NCBI RefSeq assembly: GCF_001648775.1
Contig: NZ_LVEJ01000018.1
Span: forward strand, 241,403 to 305,402
Reading direction: 5' to 3'
Length of the DNA: 64,000 nt
Origin: Pseudomonas fluorescens
Lineage (GTDB): Bacteria; Pseudomonadota; Gammaproteobacteria; Pseudomonadales; Pseudomonadaceae
Position numbers and translations under genes: made by a program. Each line of letters starts with the position of its first letter. Within the stretch, counting starts at the first letter, position 1. This document shows, in pieces, positions 43,588 to 55,654 of this stretch. Below the pieces are notes generated by a model. The model made no database searches. It worked only from the letters and a program-made list of their open reading frames with translations, and was not told the DNA's origin.

Positions 43588-44043
43588 TCAGGTCTTGTCT
43601 TTGGCGTGCGCCGCCAGTCGCTCCAGCGCCGCGCGCAACCCCGGATCACTGATCCCGTCCGCCGTCGCCTGAATCGTCGCCGCGGCATCCGTCGACAAAT
43701 CCATCGTGTGCCCGACCGCTCCACGCTGCACCGTCGGCGGCTGCACCTTGAACAGAATCCGCGTCAAACTGGTGAACTCGTCAAACATCTGCAATTGCCG
43801 CTGCAAGCGTTTTTGCTGGTAGCGCAGACGCGTGGCCCAATGACCATCAGTGACAATCAACAACAAACTGCCCTCACGCCACGAGGCCACATGGCAGTGT
43901 TCACGGGCGGCGGGTTGCAGTTGGCTTTCGAGCAGGCGTTGCAAATGACCCAGTCGTTGGGCATGGCCGAGGATGGCTTTGAGCGGCTTGGCTTCGCGTA
44001 ATAGAACGGCGGGTGCTCTGGCCGTAAGAGGGCGAAATGCCAT
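43588..44043 (-). CDS. dciA: DciA/DUF721 helicase-loader protein
   Basis: A 151-residue protein with the DUF721 domain (LLLIVTDGHWATRLRYQQKR). DciA loads the replicative helicase DnaB in bacteria lacking DnaC. It is divergent from secA, as is usual in Pseudomonas. Confidence 0.85.
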   Translation of the reverse strand: MAFRPLTARAPAVLLREAKPLKAILGHAQRLGHLQRLLESQLQPAAREHCHVASWREGSLLLIVTDGHWATRLRYQQKRLQRQLQMFDEFTSLTRILFKVQPPTVQRGAVGHTMDLSTDAAATIQATADGISDPGLRAALERLAAHAKDKT

Positions 44044-44352
44044 GATCGAACACCTGAAGTAACAGAAACGCCATGGTAGCAGAAAGGGCCCGTTTCACTC
44101 GCCCATTGCTTTTGCCCCCGCTTTACCCATTAAATCAACAACTAACTTCTGCCTTGTATGACTTGAAGTTGAGCAAAACGCCCCTATTTTAAGTGAGCCC
44201 CGTCAAAGCGCAGTGCCAGCATCGTGGAACATCGCCACTTTCCTCACTTCCGTTTCCGGGTAGAATGCTCGTTCGCATGCGGCCATGAGGGCTGCACGGG
44301 CGACGCTCACGGGGCCGCCCTCCATCCCTTTAGTGTGGAAGATCCTGCCGAT
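44044..44352. promoter_or_regulatory. dciA/secA divergent region
   Basis: About 309 bp between divergent genes. In-frame sequence continues upstream of secA to 44224 but lacks a ribosome-binding site and is not SecA-like. No secM-like leader with an arrest motif is seen. Confidence 0.5.
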
Positions 44353-47088
<2,736 letters not shown>

Positions 47089-47115
47089 AACCCGTTTCAA
47101 TCGCTGAAATACCCG

Positions 47116-47148
47116 CGCCGCGACCGGCTCCTGCCGTCGCGGCGTTTT
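47116..47148 (+). terminator. secA terminator
   Basis: CGCCGCGAC (47116-47124) pairs with GTCGCGGCG (47136-47144), followed by TTTT. Confidence 0.75.
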
Positions 47149-47210
47149 GCCATTTAAATCACCGCCGCATCGATTGGCGGTGCTGACATCATTGAGTAAG
47201 GAGCGCATTC

Positions 47211-48428
47211 ATGGCTGTTGGTCTTGGTCCTTTGCCAACGTTGCACCCGGTTGCCGGTTTTGAACTCGGTATCGCCTCGGCCGGCATCAAGCGCCCCGGG
47301 CGCAAAGATGTCGTTGTGATGCGCTGCGCTGAAGGCTCGACCGTGGCCGGTGTCTTCACGTTGAACGCCTTTTGCGCGGCGCCGGTGATTCTGGCGAAAA
47401 AACGCGTACAGAATGACGTGCGTTATCTGCTGACCAATACTGGCAACGCCAACGCGGGCACCGGTGAGCCGGGTCTGGCCGCCGCTGAGCGCACCACCGC
47501 CAAACTGGCTGAGCTGACCGGCGTCGATGCCAGCCAGATCCTGCCGTACTCCACCGGCGTGATCGGCGAACCGCTGCCGGTCGAGAAGATTGAAGGCGCA
47601 TTGCAAGCCGCGCTCGACGATCTGTCGGAAAACAACTGGGAAGCCGCTGCCACCGGCATCATGACCACCGATACCCTGCCGAAGGGCGCCAGCCGTCAGT
47701 TCGAGCATGACGGCGTGACGATCACCGTCACCGGCATCAGCAAAGGCGCGGGCATGATCCGTCCGAACATGGCGACCATGCTCGGTTACATCGCCACCGA
47801 CGCCAAAGTCTCCCGCGACGTCCTGCACAATCTGATGCTCGACGGCGCCAACAAGTCGTTCAACCGCATCACCATCGATGGCGACACCTCGACCAACGAT
47901 TGCTGCATGCTGATCGCCACGGGTAAAGCCGCACTGCCGGAAATCACCCGTGCCGAAGGCGAACTGTTCGCCAAGTTGAAGCAAGCGGTATTCGAAGTGT
48001 GCATGGACGTGGCTCAGGCCATCGTGCGTGACGGCGAAGGCGCGACCAAGTTTGTCACTGTTGAAGTGAATGGCGGCGGCAATCATCAGGAATGCCTCGA
48101 CGTCGGTTACACCGTGGCGCACTCGCCGCTGATCAAGACCGCGCTGTTCGCCTCCGACCCGAACTGGGGCCGCATTCTGGCTGCCGTCGGTCGTGCCGGC
48201 GTGCCGGATCTGGACGTGAGCAAGATCGACGTGTTCCTCGGTGACGTGTGCATCGCCAGCCGTGGCGCCCGCGCTGCCACCTACACTGAAGCGCAGGGTT
48301 CGGCGGTGATGCAGCAGGAAGAAATCACCATCCGTATCGAACTGGGTCGCGGCGATTGCAGCGAAACCATCTGGACCACCGACCTGTCGCATGAATACGT
48401 GAAGATCAACGCTGAATACCGTACTTGA
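47211..48428 (+). CDS. argJ: Bifunctional glutamate N-acetyltransferase/amino-acid acetyltransferase
   Basis: A 405-residue protein with the self-cleavage/nucleophile site around GIMTTDTLPKG (Thr) and an oxyanion TGV/IGEPLP region. It recycles the acetyl group from acetylornithine to glutamate in arginine synthesis. AAGGAG precedes the ATG. Confidence 0.95.
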   Translation: MAVGLGPLPTLHPVAGFELGIASAGIKRPGRKDVVVMRCAEGSTVAGVFTLNAFCAAPVILAKKRVQNDVRYLLTNTGNANAGTGEPGLAAAERTTAKLAELTGVDASQILPYSTGVIGEPLPVEKIEGALQAALDDLSENNWEAAATGIMTTDTLPKGASRQFEHDGVTITVTGISKGAGMIRPNMATMLGYIATDAKVSRDVLHNLMLDGANKSFNRITIDGDTSTNDCCMLIATGKAALPEITRAEGELFAKLKQAVFEVCMDVAQAIVRDGEGATKFVTVEVNGGGNHQECLDVGYTVAHSPLIKTALFASDPNWGRILAAVGRAGVPDLDVSKIDVFLGDVCIASRGARAATYTEAQGSAVMQQEEITIRIELGRGDCSETIWTTDLSHEYVKINAEYRT

Positions 48429-48435
48429 TCCAAAA

Positions 48436-48552
48436 TGTGGGAGCGGGCTGCCGGCCTCTTCGCGAGCAAGCTCGCTCCCACAGTGGTTTCGGCCGTTCAT
48501 ACATGTTGTGTACATCCAAGATCCTGTGGGAGCGAGCTTGCTCGCGAAGGCG
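48436..48552. repeat. Cluster of REP elements
   Basis: A partially degenerate inverted pair at 48436-48483 is followed by a further REP copy (TGTGGGAGCGAGCTTGCTCG) from 48525, between argJ and the GST gene. Confidence 0.85.
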
Positions 48553-48608
48553 ATGGTTCAGACACGACAAGTTTAGAAGCTTTCCTCTGACGAAAAGGCG
48601 CCACACCC

Positions 48609-49241
48609 ATGTCCCTGCACCTGATCATCGGCGACAAACTGCTGTCCTCCTGGTCCCTGCGTGCCGCCCTGGCCGTTGAACTGACCGGCGCTCCTTACAC
48701 CGAAGAACTGATCAAACTCGGCAAGCCCGACACCCGCGAACGGCTGCTCAAGCATTCGCCGACCGCCAAAGTGCCGCTGCTGCAAACCTCGCGTGGCACG
48801 GTTGCCGATTCGCTGGCCATCGCCGAATACCTCGCCGAGCAGTTCCCGTCCGAGCAACTCTGGCCAAGCGATATCTTCGCCCGTGCTCAGGCCCGATCCG
48901 CTTGCGCACAGATGCACAGCGGCTTCTTCGCCATGCGTAATCACATGCCATTCAACCTCAGCCATGACGCGCCGCTGAACCCGGTGCCGCCAGAAGTGAA
49001 GGTCGACATCGAACGCATGCTCGCGCTGTGGGCCGAGTGCCGCGCCGCCGCCACCGAGAGCGGACCTTATCTGTTTGGCCGGGTCAGTCTGGCCGATGCC
49101 TTCTTCGCGCCGATTGCCGTGCGTCTGCGTACCTATCAGGTGAACCTGCCGGCCGCCGACCAGGCCTATGTTGAAACCGTCTACCAATGGCCCGCCTTCA
49201 GGGCGTGGCAGAAGGCCGGACTGGAGGAGTTGAATCCGTGA
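48609..49241 (+). CDS. Glutathione S-transferase family protein
   Basis: A 210-residue protein. The thioredoxin-like N-terminal domain has SSWSLRAALAVEL, the cis-Pro motif AKVPLL and ADSLAIAEYLAEQF. A helical C-terminal domain follows. It probably conjugates or reduces with glutathione; the substrate is unknown. Its end overlaps the Nudix-ThiE start. Confidence 0.9.
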   Translation: MSLHLIIGDKLLSSWSLRAALAVELTGAPYTEELIKLGKPDTRERLLKHSPTAKVPLLQTSRGTVADSLAIAEYLAEQFPSEQLWPSDIFARAQARSACAQMHSGFFAMRNHMPFNLSHDAPLNPVPPEVKVDIERMLALWAECRAAATESGPYLFGRVSLADAFFAPIAVRLRTYQVNLPAADQAYVETVYQWPAFRAWQKAGLEELNP

Positions 49242-50185
49242 AACGCGTACACGTCGCCGCTGCCGTCATTCGTGACGACAACGGCAAGATCCTCATCGCC
49301 CGCCGCGCCGACACCCAGCATCAGGGCGGTCTGTGGGAGTTTCCCGGCGGCAAGGTCGAGGCCGACGAGTCGGTCGAAAGCGCGCTGGCCCGCGAGCTGC
49401 ACGAAGAGTTGGGCATCGTCGTTGGCGCCGCCCGACCGCTGATCAAGGTGCGTCACGACTATCCCGACAAGCAGGTGTTGCTGGATGTCTGGGAAGTCTC
49501 GGCATTCACCGGTGAGCCGCACGGTGCCGAAGGCCAGCCGTTGGCCTGGGTCACGGCGAAAGAACTGGCGAACTATGAATTCCCGGCGGCTAATCAGCCG
49601 ATCGTGGCGGCAGCGCGTTTGCCGGCCGAATACCTGATCACCCCGGAAGATCTGGAAACCCCGGCGTTGCTGCGCGGTATCCAGAAGGCGATTGCCGGCG
49701 GGATCAAGTTGATTCAGCTGCGCGCGCCGAATGGCTATGACCCCAAGTACCGTGATCTGGCGGTCGATGCGGCCGGCCTGTGTGCGGGCAAGGCGCAGTT
49801 GATGATCAAGGGGCCGTTCGAGTGGCTTGGCGATTTCCCGTCGGCCGGTTGGCACATCACTTCTGCACAGCTGCGCAAATACGCGGCGGCGGGGCGGCCG
49901 TTGCCGGCGGAGCGCTGGTTGGCGGCGTCCTGCCACAACGCTGAGGAGTTGGCGTTGGCGGAACAGATGGGCGTGGATTTCGTCACGCTGTCACCGGTGC
50001 AGCCGACGCTGACCCACCCGGATGCGCAGCCGCTGGGCTGGGAGCAGGCTGAGGCGTTGATTGAAGGCTTCAGTAAACCGGTGTTTCTGTTGGGCGGGGT
50101 TGGTCCGGCGGAGCGCGAAAAAGCCTGGGGCGTTGGCGCGCAGGGTGTGGCGGGGATTCGCGCGTTCTGGCCTGATTCTCTGTAA
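49238..50185 (+). CDS. Nudix hydrolase fused to a ThiE/TenI-like domain
   Basis: A 315-residue protein from the GTG at 49238 (overlap GTGA, GGAGGAG upstream). Residues 1-~130 are MutT-like with a complete Nudix box (GGKVEADESVESALARELHE, then ELGI). Residues ~140-315 are a thiamine-phosphate-synthase-like barrel (LLRGIQKAIAGGIKLIQLR; FVTLSPVQPTLTHP; LLGGVGPAE). The fusion is standard in pseudomonads. The first half would clean up 8-oxo-dGTP; the role of the second is uncertain. Confidence 0.93.
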   Translation: MKRVHVAAAVIRDDNGKILIARRADTQHQGGLWEFPGGKVEADESVESALARELHEELGIVVGAARPLIKVRHDYPDKQVLLDVWEVSAFTGEPHGAEGQPLAWVTAKELANYEFPAANQPIVAAARLPAEYLITPEDLETPALLRGIQKAIAGGIKLIQLRAPNGYDPKYRDLAVDAAGLCAGKAQLMIKGPFEWLGDFPSAGWHITSAQLRKYAAAGRPLPAERWLAASCHNAEELALAEQMGVDFVTLSPVQPTLTHPDAQPLGWEQAEALIEGFSKPVFLLGGVGPAEREKAWGVGAQGVAGIRAFWPDSL

Positions 50186-50198
50186 AGGCTGCTGGCCC

Positions 50199-50287
50199 AT
50201 TCGCGAGCAGGCTCGCTCCCACATTTGATTGCATTCCAACTGAAGAAATCCGATCAACTGTGGGAGCGAGCCTGCTCGCGAAGGCGA
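50199..50287. repeat. REPIN: inverted pair of REP elements
   Basis: TTCGCGAGCAGGCTCGCTCC (50200 on) and TGTGGGAGCGAGCCTGCTCG (50259 on), at the convergent ends of the Nudix and pduO genes. Confidence 0.9.
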
Positions 50288-50298
50288 TCTTTCAGGCG

Positions 50299-50883
50299 CT
50301 ACTTTTCTGCAGGCTTTGCCGCCGGCTGCCAAAGAATCTCCGCAACCCCCTGCCGCCGCGCAATCAACCGCGCCGCCACAAACAACAAATCCGACAACCG
50401 ATTGATATACGCCAGGCCAACCCCGGCCAACGGCTCGATCGCGTTCAAATGCTGACAGCGGCGCTCGGCACTCCTCGCCAGGCTCCGGCAGACATGGGCT
50501 TGGGCAATCAGCATCGACCCGCCCGGTAGTATGAAATTCTCCAGCGGCCCCAATTCTTCATTCCACACATCGATCGCCGCTTCCAGGCGTTCGATTTCGG
50601 CCGCGTTCAACGCCTGATATTCCGGCATCGCCAACTCGCCACCCAAATCAAACAGCCGATGCTGACAAGGCGCCAACACCTCAATCAGCTCATGGAGGCC
50701 CGGACACGCCTCGCGCTCGGCAAGCAACCCGGCCAACAACACCCCGACCTGACTGTTAAGCGTATCGACCTCGCCAATCGCCTCGATGCGCGGGTGATCC
50801 TTGGGTACGCGGCGGCCATCGCCAAGGCCGGTTTCGCCTTTGTCGCCAGTGCGGGTGTAAATCTTCGACAAGCGAAAGCCCAT
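50299..50883 (-). CDS. PduO-type cob(I)yrinic acid a,c-diamide adenosyltransferase
   Basis: A 194-residue protein. IYTRTGDKGETGLGDGRRV is the ATP-binding N-terminal loop and LPGGSMLIAQAHVCRSLARSAERR the cobalamin/ATP active-site helix of PduO-type enzymes. It adenosylates cob(I)alamin. It begins 3 bp after the histidine-kinase stop, so they are one transcript. Confidence 0.92.
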   Translation of the reverse strand: MGFRLSKIYTRTGDKGETGLGDGRRVPKDHPRIEAIGEVDTLNSQVGVLLAGLLAEREACPGLHELIEVLAPCQHRLFDLGGELAMPEYQALNAAEIERLEAAIDVWNEELGPLENFILPGGSMLIAQAHVCRSLARSAERRCQHLNAIEPLAGVGLAYINRLSDLLFVAARLIARRQGVAEILWQPAAKPAEK

Positions 50884-50886
50884 GGG

Positions 50887-52923
50887 TTACCTCGGTAATT
50901 GATTGTTTTCGACCGCAATCGGCGCAGGTTGCGCCAGCGGCAGGCGCAGGGTGAAGCAGGTGCCTTGACCCGGCGCCGACTGCACTTCCATCTGGCCTTT
51001 GTGGTTGTTGGTGATGATGAAGTACGACACCGACAAGCCAAGCCCGGTGCCCTGGCCGATTTCCTTGGTGGTGAAGAACGGTTCGAAGGTGCGTTTGCGC
51101 ACGTTCTCGCTCATGCCGATGCCGTTGTCCTCGACCTGAATCTCGGCCCACGGCGGATTGAGTCTGGTGCGCAAAATAATGCGCCCCGGCTCGCTGTCGT
51201 CTTCGCGCTGATGAATCGCTTGCGCGGCGTTCTTCAGCAGGTTGAGCAGTACTTGTTCCAGTTCGTTGGCGGTGCCCGGCACCGGGCCCAGCGCCGGGTC
51301 GAACTGGCGAATGATCGCCTGACCCTTGAAGTCGAAACCGATGGCCAGGTCGAAGTCGTTGCCGGCGATGTCCACCGCCTGGTCGATCAGCGCCGGCAGG
51401 TCGCACGGCGCCATTTGCCGGGTACTGCGGCGGCTGAAACTGAGCATGTGCGTGACGATTTTTGCCGCCCGGGCGCCGGCCTGTTGAATGCCGTCGAGTA
51501 ATTGCGGGACTTCGCGGCCCTGCAGGTAACGGTTTACCGAGTCCAGCTCGATGCCCAGTTGCTCGGCGGTTTCGAGGTTTTTCGGCAGGTCCGTCGAGAG
51601 CCGTCGGCGAATGTTCTGCACGTTGTGCAGAATCGCGCCCAACGGGTTGTTGATTTCATGGGCCATGCCGGCCGCGAGGCCGCCGACCGAGAGCATTTTT
51701 TCCGACTGCACCATCATTTCTTCCAGCGACAGACGCTGGGTGATGTCGTCGATACGGATCACCACGCCACGCCCGGCACCGCCCATCAGCGGATAGAAGG
51801 TCAGCGCGTAATGTTTCGGCTCGTCGTCCTTGAACCAGGTCACCCGCTCGATTTTCGCCACGCTGTGTTGTTCGACGGTTTCCTTGAGTTGTGGCAGAAA
51901 CGGCTTGAGCGGCTCGAAGGCGAGAAAGATTGGCTGATTCAGCGCTTCGTCCAGCCGTGTGCCGGAGAGGGCGCTGGCTTCCTGGTTCCACTGGGTGACG
52001 TAAAGCTGCTCGTCGAGGGCGATCAGCGCCGAGGGCATCGAGTCGATGATGCTGTTGAGGTAGTTCTGGAAACCAGTGAGTTTCTTCTCGATCTTGCTGC
52101 GCACCTGGACTTCCAGTTCCAGTTTGCGGTTGGTGTGGCGGGTTTCCTCGGCCAGCCCCTGCGCCTGATCGTAAGCGGCTTGCGAGTCATCGCGGGCGCG
52201 CTTGAGTTGCTGCTCGCGGGCTTCGATGCGCGAGAGCATGGTGTTGAACGCCTCGGCGAGACTGCCGATTTCATCGTGGTTACCACGCGAGGCACGCAGG
52301 GCGTAGTTTTCTTCGCGGGTGACCTGACGCGACAACTCTTCGAGTTGGTGGATCGGCCGGGTGATCAAACGCTTGATCTGCCGGGCAATCACCAGCCACA
52401 GCAGCACGCTGAAAATCAGGATGCCGAGGCTCGCGGTCAACGTACCGGTGTAGAAGGCCATCGGCAGTTCGCTGCTCGCCACCAGCAACAGATGGCCGGG
52501 CGCGGTGCCGGGGCGGGGCAGGGTGATCAGCTGGTTGCTGCGAAATTCGGTGATCTGCCAGGCTTCGATGTGCCGATAACGCTCCGGCAGTTTCAGTTTG
52601 TCGCCGCGCTGCACCTGAGCGAGGCGTTCGCCTTTGCCGTCATACAGGGCGGCGGCGCGCAGCGGTGAATAACTGTCGAGCTCCTTGAGCAGGCGTTCGG
52701 CGCTCTCCGGTGATTGCAGGGACTCGCTGACCAGACTCGGGTTGGCAATCAGTCGGCCGATGGTCTGCAAGGCCTGCGGTGCCATGCTTTCCTGGGAAAT
52801 ATAATAGGCGGCGCTGATAAAAGTCAGGTTGGCGACCAGCAGGACCGTGGTCAACAGCACCAGCAGGGCGGCCAGCAGTTTCTGGCCGACCGGAAGGTTT
52901 TCGAGGCGCTGGCGCAATGGCAT
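50887..52923 (-). CDS. Membrane sensor histidine kinase
   Basis: A 678-residue protein: membrane helix ~18-40, extracytoplasmic domain, helix ~165-187, HAMP ~190-240, coiled-coil, PAS ~285-400, HisKA with phospho-His in GMAHEINNPLG, and HATPase with N-box, DNGIGMSE and GTGLGLSVS. No response regulator is adjacent, so its partner is elsewhere. Ligand unknown. Confidence 0.9.
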   Translation of the reverse strand: MPLRQRLENLPVGQKLLAALLVLLTTVLLVANLTFISAAYYISQESMAPQALQTIGRLIANPSLVSESLQSPESAERLLKELDSYSPLRAAALYDGKGERLAQVQRGDKLKLPERYRHIEAWQITEFRSNQLITLPRPGTAPGHLLLVASSELPMAFYTGTLTASLGILIFSVLLWLVIARQIKRLITRPIHQLEELSRQVTREENYALRASRGNHDEIGSLAEAFNTMLSRIEAREQQLKRARDDSQAAYDQAQGLAEETRHTNRKLELEVQVRSKIEKKLTGFQNYLNSIIDSMPSALIALDEQLYVTQWNQEASALSGTRLDEALNQPIFLAFEPLKPFLPQLKETVEQHSVAKIERVTWFKDDEPKHYALTFYPLMGGAGRGVVIRIDDITQRLSLEEMMVQSEKMLSVGGLAAGMAHEINNPLGAILHNVQNIRRRLSTDLPKNLETAEQLGIELDSVNRYLQGREVPQLLDGIQQAGARAAKIVTHMLSFSRRSTRQMAPCDLPALIDQAVDIAGNDFDLAIGFDFKGQAIIRQFDPALGPVPGTANELEQVLLNLLKNAAQAIHQREDDSEPGRIILRTRLNPPWAEIQVEDNGIGMSENVRKRTFEPFFTTKEIGQGTGLGLSVSYFIITNNHKGQMEVQSAPGQGTCFTLRLPLAQPAPIAVENNQLPR

Positions 52924-52968
52924 CAGGTTTATCGCGGCAAAGGAACAAGTCGCCAGCGTAGCCGCTGC

Positions 52969-53886
52969 TCAGTCGCTGGGCAATCCAAGGCTGCGCAGAT
53001 GCGCAACCAGCCGCTGCTGCAATTGATTGAGGTGCGGCAGATTCAATTGGTGGCGCGCGGCGACTGTGCAGGCGTAGCCCAGCAGATAGCTGATCTCGGT
53101 GCGGCGCTGGTTGGCGACGTCCTGATACATCGACGAATAGTTGGCTGCGGTGGCCAGAATCACCCGCTCGACTTCCTGCTGCAGGTTGTCGGCGGCGGCT
53201 GGTTGCCCGCAGCGCTGCAACAACTCGGTGAGTTCGGCGCACAGGGTGGCGACCTCGCAATGGTGTTCCTGCAAGCCACCGTTGCGGCAATGGTGCAACA
53301 CAGTCAGTGGATTGATCGCGCAGTTCAGCGCCAGCTTGCGCCACAACCGGGTGAGGATATCGGTGCTCCACTCATGGGGGATTTTTGCCGCGTCCAGATC
53401 GTCCAGCCAGATGGGCGCGACCGGATGCCCGGCATCGCCCAGCCAGGTGTAACCGTGACCGGCGAATACCACGCGCCAGTCGCCGTCGCGAAAGGCGCCT
53501 TCGGTACTTGAGGCGCTGATGCAGCGGGCCTGCGGTACACGGCTGGCGACGGCATCCTGACTGCCGAGGCCGTTTTGCAGGAGGATCAGTTCGGCGTCCG
53601 CTGTCAGCCGTGGGGCGAGGCGGGCAACGGCGTTTTCTGCGTCATAAGCCTTGCAGGCCACCAGCAAACGGCGGATCGGTTCGGGGCTGTCGGGTGTTTC
53701 GCCGGGCACCGCGTAGGTAGTGGCCACACCTTGTTCGATCAGCGTCAAGCCGCCCGCGGCTTGATAGCTTTGCAGGCGCTTGGTATCGCGCACGATCAGC
53801 CGGACCGGCAGGCCGGCCCGGGCCAGACGTGTGGCCCACAACGTGCCGAGGCTGCCGGCGCCAAGTACATGCCAGGGGGTGGCCAT
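52969..53886 (-). CDS. panE: 2-dehydropantoate 2-reductase
   Basis: A 305-residue protein from the ATG at 53886 (MATPWHVLGAGSLG). The NADPH-binding GAGSLG motif is N-terminal, with the catalytic Lys/Asn region (KLALNCAINPLTVL) and Glu-containing helix following. It makes pantoate for pantothenate/CoA. The longer upstream frame crosses the yajQ promoter and is rejected. Confidence 0.92.
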   Translation of the reverse strand: MATPWHVLGAGSLGTLWATRLARAGLPVRLIVRDTKRLQSYQAAGGLTLIEQGVATTYAVPGETPDSPEPIRRLLVACKAYDAENAVARLAPRLTADAELILLQNGLGSQDAVASRVPQARCISASSTEGAFRDGDWRVVFAGHGYTWLGDAGHPVAPIWLDDLDAAKIPHEWSTDILTRLWRKLALNCAINPLTVLHHCRNGGLQEHHCEVATLCAELTELLQRCGQPAAADNLQQEVERVILATAANYSSMYQDVANQRRTEISYLLGYACTVAARHQLNLPHLNQLQQRLVAHLRSLGLPSD

Positions 53887-53980
53887 CAGTTTTTTGCTCG
53901 ATTGCGTACAGGCATGTGCGGCTCGCCGTGTTCGTAGGAAAAGACCCGTTATAATGAGCCCGATTTTAACCGCAAGCCAA

Positions 53981-54012
53981 GCGCGCTCCATCCTCATCGA
54001 GCGCGCCTTTTT
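53981..54012 (+). promoter_or_regulatory. Terminator-like hairpin in the yajQ leader
   Basis: GCGCGCTC (53981-53988) and GAGCGCGC (53999-54006), then CTTTTTATT, lie between a TATAAT (53950-53955) and the yajQ ribosome-binding site (TTGGAGAG). This is an intrinsic-terminator shape within the short leader, so it may attenuate yajQ or, on the minus strand, be passive. Confidence 0.5.
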
Positions 54013-54026
54013 ATTGGAGAGATTAC

Positions 54027-54512
54027 ATGCCGTCGTTCGACGTGGTATCCGAACTGGACAAACACGAACTCACCAACGCGGTCGAGAACGCCGTGAAGGA
54101 ACTCGATCGTCGTTATGACCTGAAAGGCAAAGGCAGCTTCGAGTTCAAGGAAAAAGACCTCACCGTCAGCCTGACCGCTGAAGCCGGGTTTCAGCTGGAA
54201 GCGATGATCGAAATCCTCAAGCTGGCGCTGGTCAAGCGCAAGATCGACGTGCAGTGCCTTGAGGTCAAGGACGCCTACGCTTCGGGCAAGCTGATGAAGC
54301 AGGACGCCATCCTCAAGGAAGGCATCGACAAGGAACTGGCGAAGAAGATCGTCGGCCACATCAAGGACGCTAAGCTCAAGGTCCAGGCCGCCATTCAAGG
54401 CGAGCAGGTCCGTGTGACCGGCAAGAAGCGTGATGACCTGCAAGAAGCCATCGCTGCACTGCGTGCCAAGGAATTCGGCATGCCTCTGCAGTTCAACAAC
54501 TTCCGCGACTAA
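54027..54512 (+). CDS. YajQ-family cyclic-di-GMP-binding protein
   Basis: A 161-residue protein starting MPSFDVVSELDKHELTNAV, with two ferredoxin-like halves. Members of this family bind c-di-GMP or nucleic acid and act with transcription factors in some species. GGAGAG lies 8 nt upstream. Confidence 0.93.
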   Translation: MPSFDVVSELDKHELTNAVENAVKELDRRYDLKGKGSFEFKEKDLTVSLTAEAGFQLEAMIEILKLALVKRKIDVQCLEVKDAYASGKLMKQDAILKEGIDKELAKKIVGHIKDAKLKVQAAIQGEQVRVTGKKRDDLQEAIAALRAKEFGMPLQFNNFRD

Positions 54513-54528
54513 GCTCGGTCAGATGATC

Positions 54529-54618
54529 TGTGGGAGCGAGCCTGCTCGCGAAGGCGGTGTGTCAGTCAACTCATTGCTGAATGACACGGCGCCTTCGCGA
54601 GCAGGCTCGCTCCCACAT
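54529..54618. repeat. REPIN: inverted pair of REP elements
   Basis: TGTGGGAGCGAGCCTGCTCG (54529 on) faces its reverse complement ending near 54617, between yajQ and the MscS gene. Confidence 0.9.
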
Positions 54619-54693
54619 TGTTTTGTGTACACCCGGCGGTTTGCTGCCGCTTACTTTTCGCGTGCCGAATGGCCGGAAATCAGGAGATAGAAC

Positions 54694-55536
54694 ATGGATT
54701 TGAATGCTGAGGTAGACAACCTGGTCAAGGCATCCCAGGCGTGGATCCCGATGATCATGGAATACGGCAGCCGTGTGCTGCTGGCAGTGATTACCCTGGC
54801 CATCGGCTGGTGGCTGATCAACAAGGTCACGCAAAAACTCGGCGGTCTGCTGGCTCTGCGTAACGCTGATCTGGCGCTGCAAGGCTTTATCAGCAGCCTG
54901 GCGAACATCATTCTCAAGGTGCTGCTGATTGTCAGCGTCGCGTCGATGATCGGTGTTGAAACCACCTCGTTCGTTGCAGCGATCGGTGCTGCCGGTCTGG
55001 CGATCGGTCTGGCCTTGCAAGGCAGCCTGGCGAACTTCGCCGGTGGCGTGCTGATTCTGCTGTTCCGTCCGTTCCGTATCGGTGACTGGATCGAAGCGCA
55101 AGGCGTTTCGGGTACAGTCGACAGCATTCAGATTTTTCACACCGTGCTGCGTACTGGCGACAACAAGACCATCATCGTGCCAAACGGTAATCTGTCGAAC
55201 GGCATCATTACTAACACCAACCGTCAGCCGACTCGCAAAGTCGTATTTGATGTAGGCGTGGATTACGAAGCCGATCTGCAGAAGGCCCGTCAGGTGCTGC
55301 TGGATCTGGCCAAGGATGAGCGTGTGTTGCAGGATCCTGCACCTCAGGCCGTGATTTCGACGTTGGGCGACAGTTCGATCACTGTTTCCCTGCGTGTGTG
55401 GGTTAAAACTGCAGATTACTGGGACGTGATGTTCATGTTTAACGAACAGTCGCGTGATCGTTTAAAGACTGCCGGCATTGATATTCCTTTTCCGCAACGC
55501 GTGATTCGTGTCGTACAGGAATCGGCAACACAATGA
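54694..55536 (+). CDS. mscS: Small-conductance mechanosensitive channel (MscS family)
   Basis: A 280-residue protein with three membrane helices. The pore helix GAAGLAIGLALQGSLANFAGG and the beta domain signature (RPFRIGDWIEAQGVSG) are typical of MscS. It releases solutes on hypo-osmotic shock. GGAG precedes the ATG. Confidence 0.94.
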   Translation: MDLNAEVDNLVKASQAWIPMIMEYGSRVLLAVITLAIGWWLINKVTQKLGGLLALRNADLALQGFISSLANIILKVLLIVSVASMIGVETTSFVAAIGAAGLAIGLALQGSLANFAGGVLILLFRPFRIGDWIEAQGVSGTVDSIQIFHTVLRTGDNKTIIVPNGNLSNGIITNTNRQPTRKVVFDVGVDYEADLQKARQVLLDLAKDERVLQDPAPQAVISTLGDSSITVSLRVWVKTADYWDVMFMFNEQSRDRLKTAGIDIPFPQRVIRVVQESATQ

Positions 55537-55596
55537 TAGGTTGCTAATTAATTGCCTGACTTGTCGGTCAGGCAACTATGACAAGTGACAGGCAAT

Positions 55597-55629
55597 AAAA
55601 AAGGCCCATTCGAAGATGGGCCTTTTTTT
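55597..55629. terminator. Bidirectional terminator between mscS and porin gene
   Basis: AAGGCCCAT pairs with ATGGGCCTT around TCGAAG, with A-run before and T-run after, serving the convergent genes. Confidence 0.9.
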
Positions 55630-55654
55630 ATGCGTCCAAACTAACCACTGACAA

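Noticed and set aside
53887..53997. N-terminal extension of panE
   Set aside because: It would overlap the yajQ promoter, and the NADPH-binding start MATPWHVLGAGSLG fits the family length.
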